A stretch of DNA of 64,000 bases. Source: Thermococcus paralvinellae (GTDB taxonomy: Archaea; Methanobacteriota_B; Thermococci; Thermococcales; Thermococcaceae). Location of the stretch: NCBI RefSeq assembly GCF_000517445.1, contig NZ_CP006965.1, positions 62,001 to 126,000 of the forward strand, in the 5' to 3' direction. This document shows positions 62,107-64,000 of this stretch, in pieces. Below the pieces are notes generated by a model, which ran no database searches, had not been told where the DNA came from, and saw only the letters and a list, made by a program, of their open reading frames with translations. The first letter of the stretch is position 1, and each line of letters begins with the position of its first letter. The translations under genes and the position numbers were made by a program.

Positions 62107-64000
62107 TCTTTCCATTCTCTGCAATAGTCGGGCAGGAAAAGGCTAAATTAGCTTTACTTTGTGTAGCCGTTAATCCGCTGATTGGTGGTGTCTTGCTTAA
62201 AGGAGATAAGGGAACGGGGAAATCGACCCTAGTTAGGGCTTTGGCTAACGTTTTGCCAGAAATTGAGGTCGTTGATGGCTGTCCTTTCAACTGCAATCCG
62301 AGGAATCCTTTGGAGATGTGCGACAGCTGTTATGAGAGATATGAAAATGGGGAAGAGTTGCCCATAGCAAAGAGGAAGATGCGCGTTGTGGATTTGCCCT
62401 TAAGCGTTACAATAGACAGGCTGGTTGGAACTGTAGATGTCGAGAGATTTTTAAAAGAAGGGAGAAAGGCATTACAGCCCGGAATTTTGGCAGAAGCAAA
62501 CAGAAACGTGCTCTACATTGATGAAGTGAACCTCCTAGATGACTACATAGCCGATTCACTTTTAGATGCTGCAGCAATGGGATGGAATACAATAGAAAGA
62601 GAGGGAATTTCCTTTAGGCATCCAGCAAGATTCATCTTAGTTGGAAGTATGAACCCAGAGGAGGGTGAGCTTAGACCTCAAATCCTCGATAGATTTGGTT
62701 TATGCGTTGAGGTAAGCGCTCCAATGAATCCAGAGGAGAGAATAGAGATAGTTAGGAGAGTTGAAGAGTTTCATGAAGACCCGATAAGCTTCTATAAGAA
62801 GTTTGAGAGCGAAGAGAAAAAGCTTACGGAGAGGGTTGTTAAGGCAAGGGAGATTCTGCCGAAGGTCGAGATAAGCGACGATTTGCTAAAGCTTTTGGCT
62901 GAAACAGTCGTTAACCTGGGAATCAAAACCAACAGAGCTGAGATAGCCACGATAAAGACAGCCAAAGCAATAGCTGCCCTAAACGGAAGGAGAAGGGTCT
63001 CACTGGAAGACTTAGAAAAAGCTATGGAATTGGCTCTACCACACCGTTTGAGGGACAAGCCCTTCCAAAAGCCGCCGCAAATGAGGCCTCCAAAGCCTAA
63101 AGACGATAAGGAGCATAATCACGACCACAAACACGACCATAAACATGAACACAAGAAGGAAGAAAAAAATGAAAGGAGAAACCAGGGGTCTCAAAGTCAA
63201 GGGATTGGGAATTTAGAGCAGAATTTTCGCTCAAGCGAAGCTAAAATCCCAAGGATAGAGAGTAAAAACTTTGATGGAAGTGAATTCACAGGATACCGCT
63301 CCTCGAGGGATGTCAGCGTCACAGTGGTAAACTTTCCGAAAGGAATTCCAGTCTCTTACGTTCCCCCCAAAGGTGAAATAAGGGATGTTGATTTTTACAA
63401 CTCGGTTATTTGCGCTGTATTGAATGGAAAAAAGCCTCCAATAAGGCTTGATTTAAACGACCTCCGCGTTAGAGTCAGGAAAGCAAAGGCACCAACGCTC
63501 TGGGTTTTGCTCTTGGATTCAAGCGGAAGCATGGCTGTGCAGAAAAGAATTAGCATCGCGAAGGGAATAGCAGAGAAATTGGTTGAGAACGGGTACATCA
63601 AAAAGTCAAAGATGGCTTTGATAGTTGCAAAAGGTAATCGAGCGGAAATATTCGTTCCACCTACTAAGAACTACTGGGAAGTGCTTGAGAAAATAGAGAG
63701 CGTTCCAACTGGAGGGAGAACGCCTTTGAGTTCGGCCCTCTATAATCTTCTTCTGCTTGCCGAACGTGAGAGGAGAAAAGACAAGTCCCTGAAAGTTAGG
63801 GCATTCTTGATAACTGACGGAAAGGCCAACGTCCCACTTTTTGGAAAGCGAATTAAGGATGAGATCATTGAGCTGGCAAAAGCTCTGAGGAAAAAGGGAA
63901 TAGAACTTAACATTTATGACACGAGAGGAAGAGGAATAAATCCAGGAATTTCGTATGTTCCAGTTTTGAAGGAAGTTGCAAACGCTAAAGTTTACAGGAC
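62082..64000 (+). CDS. Fused magnesium/cobalt chelatase motor subunit (ChlI-ChlD), 3' end outside window
   Basis: At least 639 residues, running off the right edge. The N-terminal AAA+ ATPase has Walker [10 protein letters not shown], a cysteine-bearing loop (CPFNCNP, CDSCYE), Walker [14 protein letters not shown] and a lid domain. Residues about 340-370 form a linker with eight or more histidines alternating with Asp and Lys ([13 protein letters not shown]). The C-terminal VWA domain has the metal site DSSGSM and a TGGRTPL threonine. ATG 62082 behind GGAGGTGG overlaps the CobN gene by 25 bases. It drives the chelatase encoded upstream. Confidence 0.92.
   Translation, partial: MEPREKRLVFPFSAIVGQEKAKLALLCVAVNPLIGGVLLKGDKGTGKSTLVRALANVLPEIEVVDGCPFNCNPRNPLEMCDSCYERYENGEELPIAKRKMRVVDLPLSVTIDRLVGTVDVERFLKEGRKALQPGILAEANRNVLYIDEVNLLDDYIADSLLDAAAMGWNTIEREGISFRHPARFILVGSMNPEEGELRPQILDRFGLCVEVSAPMNPEERIEIVRRVEEFHEDPISFYKKFESEEKKLTERVVKAREILPKVEISDDLLKLLAETVVNLGIKTNRAEIATIKTAKAIAALNGRRRVSLEDLEKAMELALPHRLRDKPFQKPPQMRPPKPKDDKEHNHDHKHDHKHEHKKEEKNERRNQGSQSQGIGNLEQNFRSSEAKIPRIESKNFDGSEFTGYRSSRDVSVTVVNFPKGIPVSYVPPKGEIRDVDFYNSVICAVLNGKKPPIRLDLNDLRVRVRKAKAPTLWVLLLDSSGSMAVQKRISIAKGIAEKLVENGYIKKSKMALIVAKGNRAEIFVPPTKNYWEVLEKIESVPTGGRTPLSSALYNLLLLAERERRKDKSLKVRAFLITDGKANVPLFGKRIKDEIIELAKALRKKGIELNIYDTRGRGINPGISYVPVLKEVANAKVYR

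Noticed and set aside
1-64000. CRISPR arrays, tRNA or rRNA genes, insertion sequences
   Set aside because: No regularly spaced repeats, no cloverleaf or rRNA-like stretch, and no transposase or terminal inverted repeats were seen in the intergenic regions.

Overview
The window comes from a hyperthermophilic euryarchaeon of the order Thermococcales, most likely a lower-GC Thermococcus. The evidence is the gene set: PEP synthase, pyrolysin-type protease, stomatin/NfeD pair, archaeal NMD3, CoA-disulfide reductase, and an energy-converting hydrogenase fused to an Mrp-type antiporter module. Promoters have a BRE/TATA layout, ribosome binding sites are GGTGAT/GGAGG, and terminators are T-rich. I saw no rRNA, tRNA, CRISPR array or insertion sequence.

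Layout. 1-1962: 5' two thirds of a PEP synthase gene (minus strand, runs off the left edge). 2110-6731: surface-glycan genes, namely an STT3/AglB-like membrane protein with an alpha/alpha-toroid tail, divergent from two tandem paralogous polytopic proteins that resemble repeat-unit polymerases. 6765-15074: M20 amidohydrolase and a giant secreted subtilase. 15202-16929: stomatin, short NfeD, DUF424. 16921-24775: housekeeping and small-metabolism genes (lipoprotein, NMD3, DUF1464, CoA-disulfide reductase, MFS transporter, metallo-beta-lactamase hydrolase, class II amidotransferase). 24485-31086: two minus-strand operons, a FecCD/BtuCD-type importer and a set of lipoproteins. Three of these proteins share a sulfite-oxidase-like fold used without its cofactor. 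31239-36838: secreted OB-fold protein, DUF4405, radical SAM protein, a TrkA-C and potassium-channel pair, and an ATP-NAD kinase-like protein.

36876-53815 is the energy-conservation core. It holds hypCD, a TetR regulator, and then a long plus-strand operon encoding a molybdo/tungsto-bis-pterin oxidoreductase of the FdhF family, ferredoxin-like proteins, a group 4 membrane [NiFe] hydrogenase and a full set of Mrp Na+/H+ antiporter subunits. The expected chemistry is oxidation of a substrate to H2 coupled to ion pumping. The catalytic subunit keeps the metal-ligand Cys140, but the two residues known to handle formate in E. coli FdhF (His141, Arg333) are Gln and Pro here, and no formate channel is encoded. 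The substrate may therefore not be formate. Three inverted repeats of identical geometry (TGACY-N4-RGTCA) lie at the tetR promoter and upstream of the operon, which predicts direct control by this TetR. Parts of the operon are far richer in G+C than the flanks, and patchily so, suggesting transfer and recombination.

53841-64000: a lone nucleotidyltransferase, then a five-gene translationally coupled operon: tandem-duplicated binding lipoprotein, FecCD permease, ATPase, a CobN/BchH-type chelatase with unusual cysteine clusters, and a fused ChlI-ChlD motor subunit with a His-rich linker (truncated by the right edge). This looks like a tetrapyrrole or metal import-and-chelation system whose substrate is not established by sequence.
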